Positions 25,309-37,467 of a stretch of DNA of 64,000 nt are shown here, piece after piece. Source of the DNA: Stratiolaelaps scimitus (Eukaryota > Arthropoda > Arachnida > Mesostigmata > Laelapidae); NCBI GenBank assembly GCA_019614645.1, contig JABWDB010000019.1, positions 976,501 through 1,040,500 on the forward strand. The letters run 5' to 3'. The notes beneath the pieces are model-generated. The model did not search any database. It saw only the letters and a list, made by a program, of their open reading frames with translations, and was not told where the DNA came from. Made by a program: the position numbers and the translations under genes. The first letter of the stretch is position 1; the number at the start of each line of letters is the position of its first letter.

Positions 25309-27127
25309 TTGGTACTAAAGCCCACCACTCTAAGATCCTTGACATGACAATCAGCCTTCACTTCCTTGCAAGACTTATCGGTCTGAGTGATGTGAGCGTC
25401 GGCGCGAACAGGCGAATGAGAGCCATCGCCGAAGGCGGGCACTCTGTTGTACTCTTCTGCGAGGCAGCCGTATACGTGTGCGCTTGGTAGCCGCAAGTCG
25501 TTGAGACAATCTGCTTGTTGTCCGTCATCGCTGACCACTATATCTCTCTGTCGGCCGATTTACCCAGAGAATGCAATAGATATACACATCTGTATAGTGC
25601 ATAGATATGTATACATTATATACGCAAGTAGTTTTCGCTATCTCAGGTATCGCGTCGTAGTCCGTCTGCGCTACACGGCTGCTCTGTTCGGCCTTCTCAG
25701 ACGCAACCGCCCGCTCGCCCGGCCAGATACTCGAACACGCACCTGCACACAAACATACATATACGCATGCTACTCTTGTAGATACAATTCACTTGGTATA
25801 TGCGTCCGCATTCATTTACCATTTGATGTCTATGCATAATAGTTATAAATAAGAGCGGAAACTGCCGGCACGGCTGTGCCGTTGGCAGGTCGAGTGCGAC
25901 GACTCCTTGCTGGTACACCGCTATCGACACACAGGCAAAGGTACAGCACCATACGCTGTCGGAACTCTGTAGAATAGTGGGTGGAGCACAGCGCCCTCGC
26001 GCAGCAACACGGGTCGGCAATTACCCAGCCGTTTACTGCATGATTTTACTTTTGAGCCAAGTTTGTTTTGTAACAGCAACAGCAGCAGCAATCGCAAAAG
26101 ACAACCTCTAACGTGGTGCGAAAATGAGAGCTTATTCGTTCTGCCATGATTCTTCTATGCAAAGGGACGCCCAGACGGACCCATCATAGACTCGATCCCG
26201 TGTCGGCGTGTGTACAGTGTTGGCAGTGACCTCTGGCAGACTAGTCGCATCAGTGAGCCTTGTCTCGCATCGATAGCGCAACCCGGTGCGTCACTTCCGC
26301 GCTGACAGAGCGGGGAAAGCCGTCTTTCAACCATCCACTCGGTGCTCTCTCGATTCGACGTTTCACCCGCTTGGGGTTGCTACCGACGCCGGTGCGTTTG
26401 TTCCTGTTCGAGTGCCTACCGTCTTGCCGGCTTGGCCTTGTCTTCTCTCTGATGCTAGAGGTACTGTTGTTGTGACCCTCACAACGAAGAGAATACTTCC
26501 AGCCACTCTCAAACGTCTCCGCAGCCTTTCGCGTGTTCAACATAGAGTCGCTTAAATCTGTAGCCTGCGTGAGGCAGGCGTTCAATTGCTATACATCTAT
26601 ATTGCTACCCTTTACGAAGCAGTGCTTTGGAATGCCTGTTTTTAACTCGTAAACCAGTGGGCTCTTCGGGAATCGTAAATATACGTCCCTTAACTACAGA
26701 AACGGGGGATGGAACCAACCTAAGCCACTTACCTATATAACAGGTAGGTACGTAAGAAGGTAGAGGATTACCATCATTGTAGGCTATGCTAGTGTCTACT
26801 CTGGGGCGACGCTTGCAAACAGCTGGCTATTTAATACCTGAAGAAAATGAATTTCATTGTCATCTTCGTCGGTCAACGAGCCAGAATCCCATAAACATCG
26901 AGCAGTCTTTGCTGGCGGCTGCCTCAAAAATCGGCAAACGTAAAGGCACCTACCAGTTTAATCAAACAAGCAATGCTATCCGGCGCCGCTTTATTCTAGC
27001 AACCGTCCGCTCGTAGTGATCTTACCTGAAATATTGTGCACAGATCGAACGACAGAAAATTATTCAACAACCCATTTTTCCATAGCTATTTTATAATACA
27101 TGACTTAACTCTATGATACAGAATTCT

Positions 27128-27149
27128 TCTCTCTCTCTCTCTCTCTCTT
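27128..27149. repeat. (CT)n microsatellite
   Basis: About 22 bp of CT dinucleotide in otherwise unremarkable sequence. Confidence 0.9.
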
Positions 27150-27639
27150 CGTCTTCTCGATGTATGATAATGGCAACTATTAAAGTGATCTTCCACATAG
27201 GTATGATCGCTTCAGCTGACGGCTTCCTCGTCACCTAGTTCACACTCGGCTGAGTCATTTTGCAAAGTCATCAACGTCAATTGTAACATTTTGCGCCAAT
27301 TTTCGGCGCTACAATCGTTCTGACATTCCGTACAGAAAATCTAACAAAAAAAAACACACACACACATCGACACTTTCTACCGGAAAACTCGATCTCAAAA
27401 CACCAGCCCTGTTCATGCTGTAACAACATTGTATAACAACACTCGCCCCCATCATATCGGTCGTTTCCACCTCGCCATCGTTATCACGTAAATCGCTAGT
27501 TTGGGCGTTCGCGCCAGACTCTGCTAGCATTTCTCTCTGCTATAACGCTATTGTGATTGTTAATGTTGACGATACTGCTGCTGCTGCTGTGGTCGCCGTT
27601 GATATTGTTTGCTGCGAGCAGTTGTACTGTTCCAAAAGT

Positions 27640-28420
27640 GGGCTCCCGCTGCCCAGCGGTTGCCGCCTCTGTCATCGATGCTGCGGTAACTTCAGCTGGT
27701 GATGTCGCCACAAGTTTGGCTGTGACGGCCTCCTGACGGCGTCGACGTCAACTGCACCAACGATGTTAAGCTGCCGGCCTCACTCTGTTGTCCAATGTGA
27801 CAAGCAGCGAGTAACGGCATTCTGCCAGTGGCGTGATTCAGTGCGATTCCGGGCGACGCTGATCATGCGGCGGTGATAGCCCCGGCGCTTCTGCCGTCGC
27901 TAGATCCTGGTTGCACCCGGGATGCGTTTGCGCGGTCGGGCGGCCACCGGCCACCGACTCTGCTGCCACTTCTGCTATCACTGTTCGCCGAAGCAGAAGT
28001 AACAACGACAACAGCAGCAGCAGCAGCAGTGGTTGCTACTGATTGCGCCAGCTGCCGCAGCGGCAACGAAAGCGGTGGGAGCAAAAGCGATTTGACATCG
28101 GCAGGCAGCGCTAGCGAAAGTTAAACGCTATCCCTCTTCCGCTCGCTGCCGTCTGGTTCCGTTCTGCGGTCGAGCCGCTGTCGCTGCTGCTGCTGCGCCT
28201 GTCGGGACATCGACAGATAGGAGATGCACAGACACATGCATACATACGAGCAGGTTGGCCGCCACCAGCATCGTTGCCACCGGCAGAGGCAGCAGCCGTA
28301 TGAACACCGTCAATCCTGAGCCATCAGCTACTAATTCTGCTGCTGCTGCTCCGACTCTATCCGTTTTCGTCATAAACGCGAACGGGAAACGGCGGCGGCG
28401 GTGGCGACAGCCACCGTGAC
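27640..28420. other. CpG-rich block with CAG repeat
   Basis: C+G-rich, with (CAG)6 at 28012-28029, CTG runs near 28177-28196 and 28338-28350, and GGC runs near 28390-28405. Both strands are open in several frames with Ala, Ser or Thr runs. It ends abruptly where AT-rich sequence starts near 28500. It could be a promoter or untranslated exon. No protein was recognised. Confidence 0.25.
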
Positions 28421-29154
28421 AACAAAAACAACAACAACGAGGATTATTAGATTCTTTGGGAGGTCGTCGTTAGTTGAGATTTTTCAGCTGGTTGCAGACC
28501 GGGCCGCGATGCTGCGATTTACAAGAGCCTGTACGACACATGTCATTGGGTCATTTATTGGATTCAACCTAAACAACATCTTGACATGGTTTTCGTGCAA
28601 GACAGGAAACATATTGAACGCGATTGTACATTCATTTTATATATATACATATATGTATGAGGGATGAAATAATAAATAATTTTACATATATATCTTACAG
28701 ATAAGTATTCTAATGTTCGGTCCGAACCCAGCCACAACTGGTCCAATTGAGTTTGCTGTTTCCGCAAACGATAAAAAATGTATTGCTATATATTATATAA
28801 TATATATATCAGCAGGTAGCAGGCGTGCAAATTTCCTAATCCTGGCACGCGGAGGTAGTGACAGAAAATAACAGTGCGGAAATCTTATGAGGCTCCTTAC
28901 TTGAATTGAGTATATTCTAAATCCTTTAATAAGGAACGATTGAAGTCTGGTTGCTGTTTGAGGAGCGAGGCAAATACTGATGAGTGTTCCTGCCGACTCC
29001 AGAATCCCAAACATAGTCACAATCTTTTCAATACAAAAAAGAAAAAATGTTGAGCAACCATCTCGATATATACGCGTTCCTTGATGGTTGCTATTCTGAA
29101 ACACGGGCGTTAGCGCTTGTTCTTTCGAGAAAATCGGGTTTAGGGACGGTACAG

Positions 29155-29206
29155 TATATATATTAGATATGTATATATATATATATATACATATCTAATA
29201 TATATA
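29155..29206. repeat. Perfect palindrome with (TA)n core
   Basis: Seventeen-base arms (TATATATATTAGATATG and its exact reverse complement) flank an 18-bp TA core, so all 52 bp are self-complementary. Part of each arm is non-repetitive (TTAGATATG). Confidence 0.93.
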
Positions 29207-29333
29207 TATCTATAACACTACGCTGTTGTTTTCTGTTCTCGTTCTTTGGCCAGTTTACACATTTGTGTCGCCACTATCGCGCAACCTCGGCAAACATACG
29301 ATTGTGTACAGCTGTCGATCTTCGCAGTCGAGC

Positions 29334-29412
29334 CCATTGGTGGCCTCGTGGTCCATTCGCCTTGCTACCGGAGGAGACGCACCTAGGTGCACGGGTTCGA
29401 TCCCCACCGTTG
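29334..29412 (+). repeat. tRNA-like SINE head with A and B boxes
   Basis: A box TGGCCTCGTGG (29341-29351) and B box GGTTCGATCCC (29394-29404) each match the RNA polymerase III internal promoter consensus at 10 of 11 positions and are 53 bp apart. The T stem keeps only three pairs and the acceptor halves do not pair, so it is not a tRNA gene. An octamer-like ATTTGCAT follows at about 29416. A tRNA-derived SINE or pseudogene is likely. It differs from the element at 23338 and may be another family. Confidence 0.55.
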
Positions 29413-30397
29413 CGCATTTGCATTTAAAGGCGTTGTCTGTCTTTTTGAAACAATGCCGAAAGCAGTATCGTCGACGCTAAATGTTGAGGCTGAGAGTTAG
29501 CTCTGAGATTAAGTATTTTGCTAATCTTTGCACCACCACCCCCCACGATAAGAACACATTGGCGGGTGATCGGTTCTATGTGTCGCTGCGGTTACCTGTG
29601 GTCTTCATCGCTGCTACATGCATTCGTCGGACTGTCAACGTCGTCCAATGGAAGCCGCAATAGAAGCGCAGAGCCGCGATTGCACTGCGACACCCGAAGA
29701 GCATCGACAAATTCTTCACGTGAGCGCGTGTTTCCTACGGCAGCGTCAGCCGACTTCTGTTTTTCTTCTGGCGCCACCGCTGTTCGCTGTGGTGACTGTG
29801 GCGTCCTCTTTGTGGTGTCGGGCACTGCCCTGCTCGCGAAAGCTGCACCCCGTCCCGTGAATAGCACGTGATAGCGATGCACGAAACACCGCGGGAAAAC
29901 CGCCCATAGAGCGATCGTTACGGATCACCCAAACGTCGTCTTCGCTAGAGGCATCCGTTAGCTATTCTTTGCATTTGCTTGTCTGATTGGCACGCTAGAC
30001 GAGTTTGCTACCGCGGACGTGCAGCAATTGTACACGTAACCATCTATGTACCAGAGACAGTGTAATGGTATCGTAACGGTCGCCGTTGCGTAGTTAGGTT
30101 CCGGAACGAATCACTGGCAAGATATCAGATCGCGCCTTGACACAGTTCGTTTTGCTATACGGCTGCTGTCAGAGTTCTGACAAAAAACGAACGGTTGTCT
30201 TTGTTGTTTTACGAAGACACGTCAGCTACGCCTCGTTACATTGTGTTGTGGAAATTCGGAAATATGCTCTATGATTTTTATGCATGATAGGAAATGAAAA
30301 TCTCTTTGCAAATCGTGTTGCTGATATACAATAATAGATTTATTTCGTGTATCTTGAAATGGTGAAAGTGTTCTAGTCGGCTGATGGCACAATAACG

Positions 30398-30400
<3 letters not shown>

Positions 30401-30428
<28 letters not shown>
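30401..30428. repeat. (AT)n microsatellite
   Basis: About 28 bp of AT followed by GTATATACGTATATG. Flanks are not inverted copies. Confidence 0.93.
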
Positions 30429-30435
<7 letters not shown>

Positions 30436-31590
30436 CGTATATGTGTGGATCTGCTTAACGAGCACCTCACTAAGAGTTTCTGTTGACTGAACGTTCAGAC
30501 CTTATGCGAACTCAGCATCGACGCAGCATTACACCCACGGTTCGTCTATCGTCTATATCATTATGTCACTCAATAGCAGAGTTCGGCTTTGTTCGCTTAC
30601 CCGCAAATGAAACCAACTTCGTTTACTTAATTATTTGCCCTGTTACGTGAGCGATACAATACCGTTGGACGTGAGCGCCAGCCTCGAGTCGCCAAGTGTT
30701 CGTTTCTCATCTATTGACTGCCGTAATGAAAAAGCAGACGATATCAATCCCACCACCCTCACGGTGACCCACTTGATATAATATATCTGTTTAGTGTAGG
30801 ATATTTATTGATGAACAGTTGGCGAGCGGCGACGGCTAGTACATTCGGTCGCTATTTGAACTAAACAATTATTGTTGTCAGCGCATATCTAGCCCCCCCC
30901 CCATTCTGTTCCGTTGTGTTATTCCATCCAAGCATGTAGTCACTATGTTAAAGACACTGGGTGTCGATCGTTTGGGGACCTCACGGACGAAGCGTTGCAA
31001 TCCGTCCGGCTGCCGTTTAGGCCGTCAATCGATCGTCTCGTCGAAGGGAGGGAACGGAGATACAACGAGACACCACTATAATGTGCTGCCCTTACTCTAC
31101 TACCAGCATAATCGCCGCCATTAAGGCTAAAAGAGGCGAAGTAAGTTCTACGCTCATATATAAACACTTAGGCTGACAGGAACTAATGTCGTTACAGACC
31201 CTTCTTTCAACTACTTTTACACAAAATTAAATTTTACTTAAAGCCTTGACATTTATATATATATATCTTATCGCGCTACCGGGAACAAGCGCGCAGGGTG
31301 CATCGCTCCACAGGGTCTTTACCTCGCGATGAGGTAAGGAGGCACTGCCAGCTATCGCCTCCCTCGGCGTGACCATGACGCCCTCGGTCTGACACTCTGT
31401 TCCCAAGTGCCTCTCCAATTATTGTATATTTTAAGACACACAAACATACGAAATAAACCCATGCCTTTATAAAATATATATATATTCATATTATATATAA
31501 CTGGGAGAGTCAGTAAAGATTTGTCTTATTTCTCTATCTGAGGCTGTAGTACAACCCATTCGATTAACTATAGACGTTGATTCCACAATT

Positions 31591-31614
31591 TATATATATA
31601 TATATATATATATA
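31591..31614. repeat. (TA)n microsatellite
   Basis: About 24 bp of TA, with no flanking symmetry. Confidence 0.93.
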
Positions 31615-33866
31615 ACAAGCTAAAAACTAGATAATATTGAGATTTCATGTTTTTGGCGTGATTTTTTTCTGCATATATATACATATATAACGAATACAAA
31701 ACAGCAAACCATGAAGATACCGAAAAGAGATTGCTGAGGGTTTGAATTAGCGAATAAGCCAAGTTCGTTTGTTCGCTCCGTGTTTGCGATGGCTGCATTT
31801 CACATGCGTCGCTCGAGCTAGCACAGATACCGGCTGGCCCGGCGCTCTAGCGAGACTAGCCAGACACACACACACACAGGAACACATCGAGATGACGGCG
31901 GATGTCACATGCTAGACAATAAGGAAATAGCTTACAGAACGAACAAGCAGCCACGGCGAGCTCGCTCAGTCAGTATCGTTACACGACTGTGACGCGCATG
32001 CATCGGCCAGCTTCCAGAGTTATCCATGATATATCGATGATTATATTCCCTTTTGCCATAGTCGCACCGCAAACATTTGCTGCCCCCCTGTTCGAGTTAA
32101 ACTACGGGGCTGAGCCGAGCTGTCTTGCCATAGGGCTCCCTCATGGCTCTCGGCTTGCTCAAGTGCACATGTTGTTTTGTGTTAGCTGATAATAGCTCCC
32201 GCTGCTGAAGGCAGGCAGGCAGGCAGCTACCGCTGCCGTGCCATGTGCGGCGATTTGGCCTGGACGTAGAGGTAGAGGTTGATAATTCTGTATTTAATAT
32301 AAGCACTGGGATGTCTGCTGCTATTTAGCAGTTCTCAACTTGTCACCGGTCCCCTGAATCACACGTCGCATGTCTCACCAGCATGGGCCATCGACGCACT
32401 GAATCTGTCGTCGTCAGGGCGGCGGCTGCCGCGGCCTCGTTGTTGGTGGATACCATCTGTCGCGAGCGCATAAACTAAGAGCATTCTCTACAGCTCATGT
32501 CTAATGCGCACCACGGTAGCAATGAGTGTCGGTACCACTGAACGCCGGCTAAGCGGCGAAGATCGATAAGTGACCCTGAGTGAAGATGCGAGCCAGAACG
32601 CAACGGCTGATAGACAGTGGAGAAATATGTGACTAAGGAGTTATTATTGGCGTGATACATTGGCGCCGTCGAGATGTGAATAGATGTAATAATAGTCGTG
32701 GTGGTACGTAGTGGTGGTAATACTATAATAAAAGAATCCTACTACTCGTACAGAGAGGCATATATGGGCTTTGGTTTCGCGATGGTTTTTCGCGTTCAGG
32801 ATATTCGAGGAAGAGAATTGATTTCAACAGAGCACTGATCTTTAATTTGCCGACTAACCCATCAAATCGATATTTTGTGAGATTAGCGAACCGAGTTTTA
32901 TTTTATGGATCGATTCAGTAGTGGTCGTGTCAATCAAGCAAGCAATTAACTTCTCTCTCTCTCTCGCTCTCTCTTACTCTCCATTATCCACTGGCTTCTC
33001 GCTTTTCTACAAAGATTGGCGTCACTAAACATTGTTACAACTGGAGAGAATTCTGTTTGTTTGATTGAATAACAAGTGTAACAGGACGTTGTCTATTCGA
33101 ACGACGCTGTTGAGACGCATTCGACTAAATCCATATCTCACTGCAATAATCGGTGCGCGACCAGATTGTCTCCTCCTCACTTTGGGCCCTTGTTAATAGA
33201 TCGTGGCGATCGTCGCAAGGATTGTCGGCGGGCGGGAACTGCGCCCCCCCCCGACTTTTGCGCGGAAATCGCGTGCGCTCGCCGTACGCTTCTGTGACTA
33301 CCAAATGCCCACCGACGGGGACAGCCCGACGGCCGCATGCCACCAGGATAAGTGCGCCCATAAGAAGCGGCCAGTGATTGAAAGAAAACGCGAAAGACTG
33401 GTGCTGCTGCTGCTGCTGCTGTTGCCGTCGCCGCCGCTTGTGCTGCTTGTAGGGGGGCAGCTCCTTCCGTGAGCCATCCCGGCCGTGGCCATCGCGACCA
33501 CGAACGCTGGAGCCCTGGGCCCTCGTTCATTCGAGCGAAAAGCCGAAGTAATGGCGGTTGCCACTAGACATTCGACTCGTGGAGTTGTTACTATTGCCGC
33601 CGCCGCCGCCGTCGCTGACGGCGCCGACTGAAGAATATCCTGACGTTGTTTCGGTATCCCGTCCTCTCCTCCGTCATCCGCACGGTCGGTCATCTTTGCC
33701 GTCAACGGGAGAGACGTCTTCGCCCGTCATATTATTCCATAGGCGGTGAAGGCAGACGGACAGATCCTGCCGGCCTTCGGGGCCCTATGGTGCCAACAAA
33801 ACAGACCCGCCGTTATTACGGAGTAGATGGATAGATATTCCCCTGTCAAAAATCGCATGTGCACAC

Positions 33867-33874
<8 letters not shown>

Positions 33875-33911
<37 letters not shown>
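33875..33911. repeat. (AT)n microsatellite
   Basis: About 37 bp of AT, interrupted by ACAT near its left end and ending in ACATAAG. Confidence 0.93.
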
Positions 33912-33915
<4 letters not shown>

Positions 33916-34563
33916 AGAGCTGATAGCGAGGCGGAGGGAAATTTGAGATGAGGTTCTTTCTACGAGGTGTTGTTTGTAATGATGATCATAGTGTCACGAG
34001 CAAGCGACAAGTCACGATCGTGAGGTTCGTATACACTGTTGATCAAGTGGGTAGAACATTGGCACGACTACTTAGCTTTGCTGCGGTTGCCGCCCTAGAC
34101 AGCTTCAGTATGTCCAGATGAAGGTGATAGTATCATCCGCCCCATCTTTCTCATTTTGGGAGAGTGGCAGGTCTCAGCCGTTCCAAAGTGCAATGGAAAG
34201 GCCCCTTCCCGGAATCTCAGTCTGGGCCGACCTAAAAGTGTGACTTAATACATTTGTTCGACTTAAGACATGAATGTGCAGTACAGCGTTATTGGCTGGC
34301 GACCGCCGTTCACAGGTATATGGTGGTAGTAGCATGACAATAAGCAAGTAACAGCGCGCAAGTTCGTTGGATAGTGCGCTGCAAGGAACAATTGCCGATG
34401 TTAACCGTACGTGTGCGGCAGACGTTGGCTTTGTCATGAGACATCCCAGCCACGAGCAAGGTGGTGGACAGAGCAGCACTAAAACAGCTAGCAGCTCGGC
34501 TCAGCTTGGCTCAACGTTGAACTGTTGTTTCTGTTCGATATGAAACGACAAGCCCAGCTAACG

Positions 34564-35518
34564 CTACGACACAAGGCTGCGCTCCATGACCGTCTTTGCC
34601 TCCCTTTGCTTTAAGATACAGGAACGACGTCGGAGTCGACAGCCATCCGCTCGTGCCAACACATACAGTCGCTCACGAGGCGTCAACCGATATCCGGCTG
34701 CGAGGTCAGCGCCGTGGAATCTGTGGAAAACTTTTCGCACAACAGAATAGGCTAGCCAGCCGCTGCCTGGTTGGCTATGGAGGGAATCGCCTGTAGCCAT
34801 CGACTCATCGCGTCAACCGACCGACCCAGACAGGAAGACGAGGTCAGATACAGGTCAGACGAGACCGTCTGATGATATGGTCTTGGCAGTAGAGAGCAAG
34901 TCGGTTGCAACGATACAGTGAGACCGTCGTACTGCCATCACGCTGACCCTTACGCGATACTCGGCGGCACGGTATAGATGCTCTGCAGGATCACTGATGA
35001 TGATAATATAAAGGAAACTCTCGAGGAAACGGAAGCCGTGAAGGCTCCCTGCAAGGTGAGGCAGAGGGCTCTCAGACACATTTGACCATCCACTGCCTGG
35101 TGGTTGCTCACTATCAACAGAAACGCTCAGCAGAGGTAGAGATGGTGGCCGGCAGCGGATGGACAACTGTCAAGAAAGAGCCAGGCCGAGAAGGCGAGAG
35201 CGGAAGGACCAACAGGAAAGGAGTTTCTTCTGGCAATCCAGAGGGATGAGTCTTACCCTCTCGGGCCTGCCCTGTTGTGTCCCGTGACATATGAGAGGGA
35301 TTCCATGCCTGGCTTCTCTGTCTGCTCCTCTCATATAGAGTAATAGCTCCCGCTTGTGTAAGCAGATCACCATATAGACGCCAGAGCCGAAACTCCAGAG
35401 GCCATCCAAGTGCCTCCTTCCGAATCAAGGACACTATGCCACTCAAACCTATGCAGCAACTGGCCTTGATAACCCTGATATCTAGCGAGCCACTTGTCCT
35501 TCGGGCAATGTCGTTCAT
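34564..35518 (-). pseudogene. Degraded non-LTR retrotransposon-like frames
   Basis: Three overlapping minus-strand frames look like pieces of the C-terminal part of a LINE (I/R1/Jockey-type) polyprotein. In 35114-35518 there is DIRVIKA followed by LSGIVSLIRKE, similar to the stretch after the reverse transcriptase. In 34855-35166 there is DPAEHLYRAAEYRVR, like the D-x-x-E-H...R element near the end of such proteins. In 34564-34800 there is LTPRERLYVLARADGC. The frames are separated by stops, and the order of the last two is not the usual one, so the copy must be broken or rearranged. No reverse transcriptase core or endonuclease was seen. The call rests on short motif resemblance. Confidence 0.3.
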
Positions 35519-35580
35519 TAGTTCTCAGTCAAAATTAAGAAAGTGGAAAATTCTCGCGGTAAGCCATCGTCAACTAAGTT

Positions 35581-35643
35581 GGGGGGAGGGGGGGGGGGGT
35601 GCGAGACGGGTAGGTCAGTCTCGCAAAAAAAAAAAAGCGAGAC
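35581..35643. repeat. G-run tract and A12 hairpin
   Basis: G6-A-G12 (35581-35599) is followed by GCGAGAC, then GTCTCGC, A12 and GCGAGAC (35618-35643). The last three form a perfect 7-bp stem with a poly-A loop, and GCGAGAC occurs twice. The tract lies just past the end of the LINE-like frames. Confidence 0.85.
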
Positions 35644-36119
35644 AAGACGCTAAGCATGGCATGCGGCCATTATTCCATCTAAATGAAACCTCGTTCTCCT
35701 ATGCTGCTAGATTTCTTTTGCCTCTCCTCTACTTTCCAAGACGTTCTCTTCGACCCGTCGCCAGCTATTCCCTAGTTATTTCTCTCATCAGCGTCGCCCT
35801 ACAACAAACAAAGACCATCATTTCCTGCTCTCCCGATAGACAGTTTGCCCGTCTGCCTTCCTTGGGAGCCGCCTAATTCTCCGACACCTATTTCCGCAAT
35901 TTCCAATCCCTCCAACTCGACGCACGTCAAAGCTCACGCGCAAATCCCGCGTTTTCATCAGCAGAAGCATCAAGAGCAGCAGCAGCAGACGTCCTGCTTT
36001 CCCCGACAGGCCACCGCTAATGCCACTTCTATCCTTCTGTCATCGGCGTCCGGGCGGGCCTAGACTGCTCCCGACCGCTTTGGGCCATCACGAACAGCCA
36101 CCGCTAACCACGACTCTGA

Positions 36120-36791
36120 ACCTCCCTTCGTCTTTCACCTCTCGAAATTCTCCACACTTTGTTCTGTCCTGTCATTCGTATTTTTCTCCACCGATTCACC
36201 CCAATGTTCGGCGGCATCCTTCACCCCCCCCCAGCAGTCAACCGACCGAACTACTCGCTCATGCTTCAGTTTTCTCCCACCAGCTCCTTTCTCTCTCTCT
36301 CTTCTATCTTCTTTGCCTTGATGTCTCTTCTTTTCATGCGTCGCCGACCCGTTCAAGCCTATCCCGGGCCTTTCATAGGCCGCCTTACCCGCATCTCTGC
36401 ACCCCGCCCGCCGTCGTAGTAGGCCTCCGACCGACATCTCCCGTCGTCAGCCCATCATTCTGCTTCGGGAATGGACAAGTTTCACTCATCGGAACATCCC
36501 GGGGCGGTGGCAGCTCCAACTCGCAGACATTGCCATTGCGTCCTCGCTCGCAGCCTCCATTTCTCTCGCGTGTTCCCTCGGCTGCTTCGGGTTCCTCCCT
36601 TTCCTCGCCGTCTCTCGTTATTGTTGGCTCGGCTTTTGCTTTGGCTCTGTCTAGCTTTGTCCTACGTGGCCTAGTGAAAAGAAGCGGCAGGCTAGGCCAC
36701 GCTAGGCCAAATACAGCACTGTACCAGTGCTCCACCCCACGGCCGAAGCTGGCCGGCCTCAGCGTATCCTATCGTCGTACTATCGACATCG

Positions 36792-36836
<45 letters not shown>

Positions 36837-36960
36837 TATTTTCTCTTCCTGTTCACTCTTTCCTCGTGATTTTCTCTTCCTCCTGCCTTTTCCTCCCCCC
36901 GATCCTCTCTCGCTTACTCCTTCTCAAGGCTTTTATCGTTCTGCCACTCCCCTGCAACTA
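36120..36960 (+). other. Pyrimidine-rich block containing (TC)n
   Basis: About 840 bp in which the plus strand is strongly C/T-rich, with (TC)n at 36795-36833. It produces a 397-codon plus-strand frame (36020-37213) rich in Ser, Pro and Leu, with a Leu-Ser dipeptide run. The protein has no domain and its composition follows directly from the base skew, so it is not called as a gene. The block might be intronic, a long polypyrimidine tract or an untranslated leader. A donor-like GTGAGTTTC lies at about 37210. Confidence 0.6.
36795..36833. repeat. (TC)n microsatellite
   Basis: About 39 bp of uninterrupted TC inside the pyrimidine-rich block. Confidence 0.95.
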
Positions 36961-37444
36961 CCGGTGGTGGCGCGGCGGCTGCTCCTGCAGCAGCTACTCT
37001 TCTACCCCCTGTTCGCCTTCTTCACCAATCTATCTCGTTCGTATCTGTCTCCTATATACAATATCGACTTGTCCCCGAATCGCGGGAAGGGACAGGGGGT
37101 CCCAGGGTGGCCCACCGGGCTCACAAGCGGTATCGCTGTCGGCCGAAGATCTCGTATCGACAGAGGACGTGTATCAGCGGCAGCAGGGCCGGCAACCCCG
37201 GCCATGCGCGTGAGTTTCTTCGTGCGACTGCCGATGAGACGAACAGGCTTGGCCGGTCCTCGACTGCCACGACAACGACTACCGCTTCTACTAGCACTAC
37301 GGTGGTTCTGACTACCGCCAGTACGAGGGGGCCAGGAGGAGAGACCGGCTCTTCGCCACAGACAAAAGTCCATGACTCCTGGGCTCGAGGCTGGCCGACG
37401 GCTAGGGTCTATTTTTTGTCGAAATCGAAGCGGTCTAAGGAGAT

Positions 37445-37467
37445 GTTCTGTTAACGTTTAACAGAAC
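37445..37467. repeat. Short perfect inverted repeat
   Basis: GTTCTGTTAA, a 3-base spacer CGT, and TTAACAGAAC. It is a small hairpin of unknown role. Confidence 0.85.

Larger units (their letters stand above)
23420..27639. other. Mixed sequence, no supported gene
   Basis: Contains a GT tract (25287-25308), a CT tract (27128-27149) and scattered short TA runs. Minus-strand frames at 24022-24588 and 26250-26585 and the plus-strand frame at 26786-27016 were read; none shows a known motif. A strong minus-strand donor-like site, TTTCAG|GTAAGATC, lies near 27020-27030 but no exon could be attached to it. Confidence 0.4.
29420..34560. other. Mixed sequence with TA tracts and a CpG-rich patch
   Basis: Holds (AT)n at 30401-30428, 31591-31614 and 33875-33911, a C9 run near 30893, a CT tract near 32951-32972 and a CpG-rich patch at about 33180-33800 with CTG and CCG runs. 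Frames in the CpG patch are Ala/Ser/Pro-rich and overlap on both strands. A CTTATCGCGCTAC motif at 31267-31279 is part of a possible repeat family. Confidence 0.4.

Noticed and set aside
27010..27030. U1 snRNA 5' end (CTTACCTG)
   Set aside because: Only the splice-site-pairing octamer matches; the following sequence is unrelated. It reads better as a minus-strand donor-like site.
36020..37213. 397-codon plus-strand ORF
   Set aside because: Composition (Ser, Pro, Leu, with Leu-Ser dipeptide repeats) follows from the pyrimidine-rich strand and the (TC)n tract; no domain, and other frames on the same strand are also open.
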